This document shows positions 1 through 7,551 of a DNA stretch of 26,787 nt, one piece after another. The stretch is taken from assembly GCA_964463485.1 (NCBI GenBank), contig CAYXDO010000156.1, positions 1-26,787 on the forward strand, written 5' to 3'. The notes beneath the pieces were generated by a model that was given only the letters and a program-made list of their open reading frames with translations, did no database searches and had not been told where the DNA came from. A program made the translations under genes and the position numbers. Source of the stretch: CAYXDO01 sp964463485. GTDB taxonomy: Bacteria > Myxococcota > Kuafuiibacteriia > Kuafuiibacteriales > Kuafuiibacteriaceae. The number at the start of each line of letters is the position of its first letter. Positions within the stretch are counted from its first letter, which is position 1.

Positions 1-3000
1 CATGATCGGCGAATCCGCGGAAAGATTGCTCCCAAAATTTCGCACCGGGGAGTAGACGTGGGAGACAACGCCGCCGAGTGGGTCGACACTCGAGACAATC
101 TGACCAAACTCATCGTAGGCATACCTGGTCGTGTCACCTTCAAAAGTTGTCAGGGCAACCATGTTGCCTGAGTTGTCATATGCCCGAGTGGAAGTTCGGC
201 CAAGAGGATCTCGCATGTAGATCACCTGACCGCTCGGATTGTGCTCAAAGCTGGACACGTTGCCGTCTGGATCTCGGACAGATATTACGTTGCCGCGATG
301 GTCGTAGGTGTACGACCGAGCGTGCCCGAGGCGGTCTCTTACCACTTCCCGTCGCGCCTGCCTGTCGTGGCTGAATTCGAGGCGCTCGCCGTGCGGGTCG
401 ATGATCGCCACAAGATTACCTGCGTCGTATTCGTTTCTCAGGACTTGAGTGCCTAGCGCGTTGATTAGCTGCTCAAGACTGTGCGGAATCCTAGTGGCGT
501 ACGCATACTCCGTTCCGTTGCCTGCCTGATCCTCAAATCTCACCAAATCCCCGTTTCCATCATACCGATATTTGACCGAGTACCCCATCGGGTCGGTGAT
601 CTTGGTGATCTTCCCCTCGGCATCCCGCTCGAACGGCAGCCCAATCCCGAGATTGTGCACCAACCCATTCCTCCCCACGCTCACCGCATTCCCATTCCGG
701 TCCTGGAACCGGGTCACGCCCTTGTACACGTTCAAGTCGACGACATTCCCTTCCGGAGTCGTGAGTCTGACATCCGTCGCGGCCTCGACGTCCAAGTCAT
801 CCCAGTTCCTCAGGTCGGTCCGGCCCTCGGCGTTGAACACCCAGGTGTCTCTTCCGAGGAGCTGCAGTTTCGCCCCGGGCCGGGTGCCTCCGGTTTGTTC
901 GAAGGTCAGGTCGCCGTCGCAGAAGCCGAAGCCTCCGGCCACGTTCGTGATCACCGGCTTGAAGCGGAAGTACGTCCGCTCTCCAAGCCTGACTTCGGTG
1001 ACGTGGCTCTTGAGCTCTTCGACTCGACTGCAGGGCAGGTGGAAGCCGACCGGCTTCGAGATGCGCCAGCCGTCGCCGGGCTTTCGGTTGTGCTGGACGC
1101 TTCCGATCACACTCATACCTAGCGTCCAGCCGTAGCCGAAGTCTTCCTTGGTCTTGATTCTTGAGTCGTACGTCCGTGTAATCGTCAACGGCACTCCCGC
1201 CACCGGGATGGTCATGTCCGTAAATGAGATTGAGAACACTCCAATTTTGGCTCCTCCATCTACACCGAAGGGCCTCTCTTCACAGGTCCTGAGTCCGCCG
1301 ATGTCGGTGGCGCAGACTCTGAGTTGGTGCAACCCATTGACCAACAAGGTCCCGTCGATGAGTCCCAGGTCACCGCCCATCACCGTCTCGGTGCCGCTGC
1401 CGACCTTCTGGAAGCCGGGGTGGCCTTGCCGTTCGAGCTCCACGACGTAGCTCAGCAGGTTGTCGTCGCTCACCGTTCCGGTGACCGCCTGCTGCATGAG
1501 TACGACCGCGTCCTCTTCGGGCGCGCTGATGGCGACGACTGGGGGCGTATTGTCGGTGGGGTCGGGCACGCCGAAGCGAGCCCTCGCCGTGCAGACGTTC
1601 GCGCTCGCGTCACTCACGGCGAATTCGACGAGGTGCGCTCCCACGCTGCCTGCAATGACTGCGGCCTGGCCGAGCTGGTCCGTGGCTGTGATGGCTCCGT
1701 CCACCTTCAGCTCCGTCGTCGCGATCCCTGCCGCGTCGTAGGCTCTCGTCTGAATCACGACCGTCTGACCTGACATCGCGATCTCGGGGCTCACGACGAG
1801 CCCGCAGGTCGGCCTCGTCGTGTCGGGGTCGATCTGCAGAGTCCACGATTGCGTAGCCACGGCGGCGCGCGGGTCGGTCACCGTCAGCGTCACCGGGAAG
1901 CTCCCGGTGGCCGTTGGCCTGAACTTCACCTCTCCGGAGACTCGGTCGACCGTCAATCCGGTCGGACCCGCGGTCACCGCGAAGCGCAAGAGCGCGGTCT
2001 CGTTGCGGTCGGGGTCCGTCGCCTTGGCCAGGTAGCTGTACTGGACTCCTGGGTAGCCTCGCGTGATGGGCGTCGACGTGAACTCCGGCAAGTCATTCCG
2101 GTTCTCGACGCGGATCGAGAAGGTCTGAGTGGCAGAGAGTCTCTCGGCGTCGGTCACCTCGATACTCACCGTGTGCACTCCCACGTCCGCGTTGGTCGGC
2201 GTCCACCGAATCACTCCGGTCGTGACGTCCAGCCTCATGCTCGGCGGGCTCGCCTTCAGCGCGTAAGTCAGCGCGCTGCCCTCGACGTCGACGGCTTCGG
2301 CGTCGTACACCAGCTCGGTGTCCTCGGCGACGGCCAACGGGGCCGTCGAGGTGAAGCGCGGTACGTCGTTCACTGGGGTGATCGTAAGCGACACTGCGGC
2401 GGGAAGGGAAGCCTCGGTCTGGTCTCGCACCAGGAAGACGAGCTGGTCCGGGCCCGCGTAGTTAGCGTCGGGGTGGTACCGCAGCACGACTCCGACATTG
2501 ATCATGCCCGCGGAGGTGCCGACGACCGGGCTACCGTCGGGCTTCGTGAGGACTCCGTGGTCGGGCAGACTCACCAGGTCGTAACTCAGCCGGTCTCCAT
2601 TCGGGTCGAAGCCCAAAAGGATCAGACTCTGCGCTTCGTCCTCGGTCACCGTCCGTGACAGCGCGAGCGCGGTCGGCGGCAGGTTCGTGAGGGGCTGATC
2701 GGCCGCCAAGTCTTCGTCGATCAGGCTGTCGCCGTCGTCGTCCACGAGGTTCGCGAGCTCCTCGTCGACGCGCTGGTCGCAGTCGTTGTCCCGGCGGTCT
2801 CCGGGGCCCTGCGGCGTGGGCGCGCAGGCGCCGACTGGCGTCAGACGCAACTCTCCCACGTAGGCGAAGGAGCGGCAGTGCGCAAACCCATAGGTGAGCA
2901 CACCGATCCCCACGAGCGGAGACACATGGCGGATCGCGTGGGAGCCCGGGGTGAGTGCGACTTGCGCGCCGGCCAGGCCGGGAAATCCGGTCCCGGCGAT

Positions 3001-3666
3001 CGGGGTGAAGGCGGCGACCAGAGGCTGGCCGTCGAGCCGCAGCCCATCGAGCTGGTCGATGGGCGCCACGACGTTGGCCCAGTAGTCGAGGAAGCCGTTC
3101 CCGTAAAACGGGTTGCCGGGCACGTCCCAGCGGTCGTCGGGCTGACTCACCACGTACGCCGGCGCGAACTGCTCCACCGGCGGCACCATCGCCATGAAGG
3201 GGTCCGAGTCCATGACTCTGTCGACATACCCAGACGTCGCGTACTCGACCACCAGCGAAGGCTCGCTGGTCTCGATCAGCCGATAGGCGTCACTCGAAAA
3301 GTCGGCTTGGTAGAACTCACCGCGGTTCGCGGTGGCCACGAGGGTCCCGTCGATGCGGATCTCGGTGCCGTCCACCGCGGGCAACACGCGGACCCGCTCG
3401 CCCGAGCGTTTCGTCGCGAGCGGCACGGTCACGAAGCGCCTCCCGAGCGTCGACACCGGCGGGATCATCTCGGTGAGTTGGTCGCAGTACCGCGTGCCGA
3501 GGTCGGGGACTCCGGTACACTCGTGGCCGCCAAAGACCGATACCGGCCGGTCCGTCGTCACCGTCGTACCCGTGAGGTCTCCGGCGTATTGGTCCGTCGG
3601 GTACAGCAGGATACTCTCCTGGCGGTCGAGCGTGACCTCGCGTGGCCTGATTTCGTCCTCATTCAC
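1..3666 (-). CDS. Giant IgGFc-binding-like / MopE-type / Ig-like / RHS (YD-repeat) surface protein, partial, 5'-truncated
   Basis: One frame stays open from 3744 to the left edge (more than 1,220 codons), so the C-terminus lies outside the window. Numbered from the GTG at 3666, residues ~1-275 resemble the second half of the IgGFc-binding domain (VSVFGGHECTGVPD, DPFMAMVPPVEQF). Residues ~293-318 hold an Asp-rich MopE-type metal-binding motif (DNDCDQRVDEE, DDDGDSLIDED). Next come cadherin/He_PIG-like Ig repeats (ITPVNDVPRFTST), then from ~800 an RHS core (PLTITRTYDSR, DFGYGWTLG) and YD repeats (TRYAYDEFG, SYTYDHRGN). Such proteins are usually exported. Oddly, an in-frame stop (3745-3747) lies just upstream, the GTG has no Shine-Dalgarno sequence, and no signal peptide or first half of the IgGFc domain is found in any frame upstream. 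The start is therefore uncertain, and the gene may be a 5'-deleted remnant. The domain calls are secure; functionality is not. Confidence 0.8.
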   Translation of the reverse strand, partial: MNEDEIRPREVTLDRQESILLYPTDQYAGDLTGTTVTTDRPVSVFGGHECTGVPDLGTRYCDQLTEMIPPVSTLGRRFVTVPLATKRSGERVRVLPAVDGTEIRIDGTLVATANRGEFYQADFSSDAYRLIETSEPSLVVEYATSGYVDRVMDSDPFMAMVPPVEQFAPAYVVSQPDDRWDVPGNPFYGNGFLDYWANVVAPIDQLDGLRLDGQPLVAAFTPIAGTGFPGLAGAQVALTPGSHAIRHVSPLVGIGVLTYGFAHCRSFAYVGELRLTPVGACAPTPQGPGDRRDNDCDQRVDEELANLVDDDGDSLIDEDLAADQPLTNLPPTALALSRTVTEDEAQSLILLGFDPNGDRLSYDLVSLPDHGVLTKPDGSPVVGTSAGMINVGVVLRYHPDANYAGPDQLVFLVRDQTEASLPAAVSLTITPVNDVPRFTSTAPLAVAEDTELVYDAEAVDVEGSALTYALKASPPSMRLDVTTGVIRWTPTNADVGVHTVSIEVTDAERLSATQTFSIRVENRNDLPEFTSTPITRGYPGVQYSYLAKATDPDRNETALLRFAVTAGPTGLTVDRVSGEVKFRPTATGSFPVTLTVTDPRAAVATQSWTLQIDPDTTRPTCGLVVSPEIAMSGQTVVIQTRAYDAAGIATTELKVDGAITATDQLGQAAVIAGSVGAHLVEFAVSDASANVCTARARFGVPDPTDNTPPVVAISAPEEDAVVLMQQAVTGTVSDDNLLSYVVELERQGHPGFQKVGSGTETVMGGDLGLIDGTLLVNGLHQLRVCATDIGGLRTCEERPFGVDGGAKIGVFSISFTDMTIPVAGVPLTITRTYDSRIKTKEDFGYGWTLGMSVIGSVQHNRKPGDGWRISKPVGFHLPCSRVEELKSHVTEVRLGERTYFRFKPVITNVAGGFGFCDGDLTFEQTGGTRPGAKLQLLGRDTWVFNAEGRTDLRNWDDLDVEAATDVRLTTPEGNVVDLNVYKGVTRFQDRNGNAVSVGRNGLVHNLGIGLPFERDAEGKITKITDPMGYSVKYRYDGNGDLVRFEDQAGNGTEYAYATRIPHSLEQLINALGTQVLRNEYDAGNLVAIIDPHGERLEFSHDRQARREVVRDRLGHARSYTYDHRGNVISVRDPDGNVSSFEHNPSGQVIYMRDPLGRTSTRAYDNSGNMVALTTFEGDTTRYAYDEFGQIVSSVDPLGGVVSHVYSPVRNFGSNLSADSPIM

Positions 3667-4050
3667 TGTCCAGCGAACATGGCTCGGCGTCTCGAGACGC
3701 GCGGTCTCGAGGATCGGATCGCGAGTGCAGCCCGGCGCGCATCGTCAGAGCCCAGCCTCGCTGGTGTTCCGCAGGGTTATATCCGGATTCGCGCAAACAG
3801 CACTTGAAGTGAAGGCGAGGACGCAATCCCCACGAGAAGATCCATCGCTCTTCCTGGCGTTGCTTCGAGTGTCTGCCGCGTGATCGAAAATCTCAAATTT
3901 CCCACACGCGGTCCCCAGAACGGCCGGCGTCCCGCGTTGGGTTCGGGCGAGAGATGGATTTGGAGCGACGGAAATCGATTTTTGCGGTCGCTGAGGGGCT
4001 GTCTACGTGAGCCGCACCATGTTTCGAGCGGCCGACGTGCAAAAGAGGGG

Positions 4051-4220
4051 CTTCGGAAACGGATTTGGAGCTTCGGAAACGGATTTGGAGCTTCGGAAAC
4101 GGATAAACCCGGTTGCTACGCGACTGGCCGGGCCTTAGGAAACGGAAATGGAGCTTCGGAAACGAACATGGAGCTTCGGAAACGGGTCTTGAAGCTTCGG
4201 AAGCGGAATTGGAGCTTCTT
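4051..4220. repeat. Degenerate 20-bp tandem repeat (CTTCGGAAACGGATTTGGAG)
   Basis: Copies begin at 4051, 4071 and 4091 (the first two identical, the third diverging after 14 bases). After a 43-bp spacing they resume at 4134, 4154, 4174 (21 bp long), 4195 and a fragment at 4215. The core GGAGCTTCGGAAACG is the most constant part. A diverged copy may lie near 3954-3980. Because the period is 20 bp, no single reading frame gives a protein repeat of that period, which favours a non-coding repeat. There is no CRISPR-like repeat/spacer structure. Confidence 0.85.
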
Positions 4221-4309
4221 GCACCGAATTTGTCGTGTGCGACCGGTCGGCATGGGCGTCGCGCGCCGAACCGCAAGCTCTCGGCGCCAGCAACTCAGCA
4301 TTCGTTTCA

Positions 4310-4350
4310 GCGCGCCGCTCGGCGCGCGATCCCGACCGCGGGACGCGGTC
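4310..4350. repeat. Two adjacent perfect GC-rich hairpins
   Basis: GCGCGCC (4310-4316) pairs perfectly with GGCGCGC (4321-4327) around a 4-nt loop. Six bases later, GACCGCG (4334-4340) pairs perfectly with CGCGGTC (4344-4350) around a 3-nt loop. Neither is followed by a T-run on either strand, so a simple intrinsic terminator is not supported. They lie about 290 bp before glyS. Confidence 0.5.
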
Positions 4351-4639
4351 TCCGTGCTCGAACAGATTCGAACAGATAGACGTGGGCGTGGAGCTTCCCG
4401 GCGCGGACGGGTCGTCTCATTCTGGACTTCGTGCCGAACACCGACTCATCGGATTCGCAACTTCGCGACCAAGGCCCGTCCGCGAGATACGGCCGTGCTC
4501 GCGAGCGCGAGCCGGACTGAGTTGCCGCCTTCGGTAGCGACCCGCGGCGCTCGCTCTTTAGCCGCTCACGGCGCGAGCATGGACACGAGCGCGCGCTCAT
4601 TCTAGGACGTCCGGCATTGAACCCGATCGGAGCCTCTCG

Positions 4640-6178
4640 ATGAACAAACCAATGGATGCGATCATGGCGCTCAGCAAGCGTCGCGGATTCATTTACCAAG
4701 CCTCCGAAATTTACGGAGGCATCAACGGCTTCTGGGACTACGGCCCGCTAGGAGCGCAACTGAAGAAGAACCTGCGCGACGTTTGGTGGCAGGACATGAT
4801 CCTCCGCCCCTGCTGGGGGCGCCGCGGCCCGGGCGAGCAGTCCGTTCGTTGCGTTCCCGTGGAGACACGGATCATCCAACATCCCAAAGCCTGGGAGGCG
4901 AGCGGCCACGTGGCAGGCTTCAACGACCCGATGGTCGACTGCAAGCTCACCAAGGGCCGATACCGATACGATCATGTCATGGTTTACGTACCGGCCGAAG
5001 GCGGGCCGGGCGACAAGCCCGTATTTGCGTACGTCGGAGACCAGCCGAGCGAAGCGAAACAGCGGAAGAAGGCCGAGAAGACGTTCGGCGCCGTGACGAG
5101 CGTGCCCCTGTCTAGCTTGGCTCAACCTTGGACGCGAGTGATTGCGCCGGACGCGGAGACGCCCGGCTCACTCACCGAGCCCCGGCAATTCAATCTGATG
5201 TTCAAGACGTATATCGGCGCGACCGCTGGCGAGGCCGACGTCGCATACCTACGGCCAGAGACGGCCCAGGGTGTGTTCATCCAATTCAAGAACGTCGTGG
5301 ACACCACTCGCGTGAAGCTTCCCTTCGGAATCGGAAACACCGGCACGAGCTTCCGGAACGAAGTCACCCCGCGCAACTTCACTTTTCGGAGCCGCGAGTT
5401 CGACCAAGCCGAGCTCGAATTCTTCTGCCATCCTGATGAGTCGAGGGCGTGGTACGAGTTCTGGCGAGACTTTCGCATGGAGTGGTGGAAGTCGATCGGC
5501 CTGGCCGGCGAAAATCTCATCCTCCGCGAGCACGACAAGGACGAGCTCTCCCACTACTCACAGGGGACCAGCGACGTGGAGTACCGATTCCCGTTCACCG
5601 CTCCCGGCTTTGGGGAGCTCGAAGGGATCGCACATCGAGGGAGCTTCGATCTCACGCAGCACCAGAGGGTCTCCGGCGCCAAGCTCGAGTATCACGATGC
5701 GGACCGGGGTGAGTTGCTGCCGAACGGAGGTCGTCGGGGAGAGCGCTATGTTCCGCACTGCATCGAACCGGCCGCGGGTCTCGATCGAGGCGTTCTCGCG
5801 ATCCTGTGCGAGGCGTACACACGCGACGAGTCCCGCCCCAGCCACGAGTTCATGAAGATCCATCCGCGACTGGCGCCCATCAAGGCGGGCGTGTTTCCGC
5901 TGGTGAACAAACAAGGCATGCCGGAGCTCGCCGAGAAGCTTTACGAGGAGCTGCACGGGAAGTTCTGGAGAGAAGGCGCGATCGAATTCGACGAGAAACA
6001 GAACATCGGCAAGCGCTACGCGCGCATGGACGAGGCGGGCTGCCCATACTGCTTCACGATCGACGGAGAGACCGCCGTGTCGCAAACAGTGACCGTTCGC
6101 GACCGGGACACCGGCGCGCAGGAGCGGATCGGCCTCGACTCCGTCGCTAAGTTCCTCGGCGAAAAAATCGGCGCGTAG
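4640..6178 (+). CDS. glyS: Glycyl-tRNA synthetase, dimeric (alpha2) type
   Basis: This enzyme charges tRNA-Gly with glycine using ATP in the cytoplasm. The 512-residue product is a class II synthetase of the single-chain alpha2 family. The N-terminus has RRGFIYQASEIYGG and WDYGPLGAQLKKN, typical of this type. The substrate-binding block YLRPETAQG starts at about residue 203, motif 2 (FRNEVTPRNFTFRSREF) at about 238, and motif 3 (GLDRGVLAILCEAY) at about 380. The C-terminus is the anticodon-binding domain (LAPIKAGVFPLV, then KRYARMDEAGCPYC). The ATG at 4640 gives the expected N-terminus; upstream GGAGCC is a modest ribosome site. Length fits the family. A small membrane protein follows after 73 bp. 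Confidence 0.97.
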   Translation: MNKPMDAIMALSKRRGFIYQASEIYGGINGFWDYGPLGAQLKKNLRDVWWQDMILRPCWGRRGPGEQSVRCVPVETRIIQHPKAWEASGHVAGFNDPMVDCKLTKGRYRYDHVMVYVPAEGGPGDKPVFAYVGDQPSEAKQRKKAEKTFGAVTSVPLSSLAQPWTRVIAPDAETPGSLTEPRQFNLMFKTYIGATAGEADVAYLRPETAQGVFIQFKNVVDTTRVKLPFGIGNTGTSFRNEVTPRNFTFRSREFDQAELEFFCHPDESRAWYEFWRDFRMEWWKSIGLAGENLILREHDKDELSHYSQGTSDVEYRFPFTAPGFGELEGIAHRGSFDLTQHQRVSGAKLEYHDADRGELLPNGGRRGERYVPHCIEPAAGLDRGVLAILCEAYTRDESRPSHEFMKIHPRLAPIKAGVFPLVNKQGMPELAEKLYEELHGKFWREGAIEFDEKQNIGKRYARMDEAGCPYCFTIDGETAVSQTVTVRDRDTGAQERIGLDSVAKFLGEKIGA

Positions 6179-6251
6179 CGTCCCGGGGTCCCGATGCCCT
6201 GAGATCGCACCTCGTACCACCCTCTTCTTACATGTTAGACTTCGGCCCCCG

Positions 6252-6719
6252 ATGGCGGAGAGCTCGAGCTCTGGGTCGCGCGCCCGCGATGCGTTCCTGT
6301 CGTTGGTCTCGCTCGTTCGCCGAGCCAAGGCCGACTATGACTCCGAAGGCCGATTCGCCAAGCTTCGCATTCAGATCGTAGCGCTCTTCGCGCTCAACTT
6401 GGTCGCGGCGGGCGTCGTGGCGTTCGCCTCGCGCGACCTGACTCTGCGCCTCGATGCGTGGTGGCAGATCGGCTTTCCTTCGAATCTCATCGTCGTGCAG
6501 AACCTATCGGACCGACCGGTTCGCGACGTCACGATGGTGTTGGACGGCCGCTACACGGCGCACGTGGCCGTGCTCAAGCCGGGTTCGAACGGCCTCGAGA
6601 TCGAGAAGGAGTTTCTCGACGCCAAGAAGTTCGCGCCGCTCAAGGACGAGCCGCCCAAGCTGCTCGAGATCCAGACGGTAGACGCGCGGATCCGCCTCCC
6701 GCTGGCGAAGCGGAACTGA
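6252..6719 (+). CDS. Small single-helix membrane protein of unknown function
   Basis: I do not recognise a family for this 155-residue protein. It has a charged N-terminal segment, one hydrophobic helix at about residues 40-60 (IVALFALNLVAAGVVAF), and a soluble C-terminal portion of about 95 residues with a beta-rich look (VVQNLSDRPVRDVTMVLDG). The likely topology is a short cytoplasmic tail, one membrane span and a periplasmic domain. It ends one base before the GTG of the next gene (TGA, G, GTG), so the two are probably co-transcribed and translationally coupled. No clear Shine-Dalgarno sequence precedes the ATG at 6252, so the start is reasonable but not proven. Confidence 0.8.
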   Translation: MAESSSSGSRARDAFLSLVSLVRRAKADYDSEGRFAKLRIQIVALFALNLVAAGVVAFASRDLTLRLDAWWQIGFPSNLIVVQNLSDRPVRDVTMVLDGRYTAHVAVLKPGSNGLEIEKEFLDAKKFAPLKDEPPKLLEIQTVDARIRLPLAKRN

Positions 6720-6720
6720 G

Positions 6721-7368
6721 GTGAGCACCCGGCTCGACGCGCTCTGTTCGGCGCTCGGCCTCGGACCTGGCGCCGATCCTATCCTCGAGCTCGTTCGAGC
6801 CCTCTACGCGGAGCTCGATGAAGACCTCGAGGCGCGCACGGGCGACCTTCGACTTCCGTGCAAGGCTGGGTGCGACGCGTGCTGCCACGAGTCGGTGTTC
6901 CTGTCCGCACCGGAGCTGCTGCTCGCTGTGAGATCCTTGTGGGAGAATGGACCGAGCGAGGTTCAGCGCGTGACCGACGAGATGTGTGCGCTCGCCGAAC
7001 GCTTCGCCGACGAGCTCGAGCTGCTCGAGACCGTCGAGGGCGACGAGCGCGACGAAGTCGCCCTTCGCGTGCGCTTTCGTTGCCCTCTCCTCGTAAGCTC
7101 ACGATGTTCCATCTATCGGGGACGGGAGCTCAACGCGCGGACGTTCGGCGCGAGTCTCGATTCGAAACACGGCGTCGCCTACGGCTGCGAGCTCACACGC
7201 GAGCACCTCGTCACGATCGGCGTGATCGGGGAGCGCCTCACCCGCTTGCCCGGAGCACGCGAAGCGCGCGCACGCTTGGCGGAGAAGCTGCCGGGCACCG
7301 AACGAGCTCACGTCTACCCGTGGTGGTTCCAGAAATATCGGGAGTGGATCTTGGTGGGACCGCCCTGA
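6721..7368 (+). CDS. YkgJ-family cysteine-cluster protein
   Basis: The 215-residue protein belongs to the YkgJ/UPF0153 family, proposed to bind zinc or an iron-sulphur cluster through clustered cysteines; its biochemical role is unknown. The signature is C47-x3-C51-x2-C54-C55 (CKAGCDACCHESVFLS), followed by RCPLL and SRCSIY, which supply the remaining conserved cysteines, and then NARTFGASLD. The start is GTG, two bases after the stop codon of the upstream membrane protein, implying coupling. The C-terminal ~65 residues (WWFQKYREWI) are not diagnostic. Downstream lies a palindromic repeat, and the next gene converges from the other strand. Confidence 0.88.
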   Translation: MSTRLDALCSALGLGPGADPILELVRALYAELDEDLEARTGDLRLPCKAGCDACCHESVFLSAPELLLAVRSLWENGPSEVQRVTDEMCALAERFADELELLETVEGDERDEVALRVRFRCPLLVSSRCSIYRGRELNARTFGASLDSKHGVAYGCELTREHLVTIGVIGERLTRLPGAREARARLAEKLPGTERAHVYPWWFQKYREWILVGPP

Positions 7369-7399
7369 GTGAAGGTCCCCGCAAATTCGTGACTGCTGG

Positions 7400-7508
7400 A
7401 GAAACCACCGAGAGCACAGAGCCGAAGCCCACGGAGCGCACAGATGATGCAATGAGCACCTTCTTTGTGTCCTCTGTGTGTTGTCTCGGCGTCCTCTATG
7501 GCTTTAGC
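7400..7508. repeat. Imperfect long inverted repeat (CTCTGTG/CACAGAG type) between convergent genes
   Basis: A left arm of about 47 bases from 7400 (ACCACCGAGAGCACAGAG, then CCACGGAGCGCACAGAT) is the imperfect reverse complement of a right arm at about 7461-7507 (TTTGTGTCCTCTGTGTG, then GTCTCGGCGTCCTCTATGGC). Roughly 60 percent of positions match, so the transcript could fold into one long irregular hairpin. Elements of this sequence style occur dispersed between genes in many environmental bacteria; copy number in this genome cannot be seen here. It may also separate the convergent transcripts of the YkgJ and nrdJ genes. Confidence 0.6.
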
Positions 7509-7551
7509 GTACTGAGTGCGACAACTTCGCACCTGGAGGTCGAAAGGGAGG

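Larger units (their letters stand above)
3748..4639. other. Long non-coding region with repeats and hairpins
   Basis: No convincing gene lies between the truncated IgGFc/RHS gene and glyS; the open frames here have biased Arg/Ser-rich composition and no recognisable domain. The stretch holds a degenerate 20-bp tandem repeat (4051-4220), two adjacent perfect hairpins (4310-4327 and 4334-4350), a 10-bp direct repeat (CGAACAGATT then CGAACAGATA, about 4360-4379) and a perfect 12-bp palindrome (4587-4598) 41 bp before the glyS start. It must also carry the glyS promoter, but I could not assign -35/-10 elements. Confidence 0.6.

Noticed and set aside
4051..4220. CRISPR array
   Set aside because: Repeats are directly adjacent and degenerate, without regular unique spacers, and no cas genes are present.
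4300..4639. T-box or other glycine riboswitch before glyS
   Set aside because: No T-box sequence, antiterminator or terminator with U-tract could be found.
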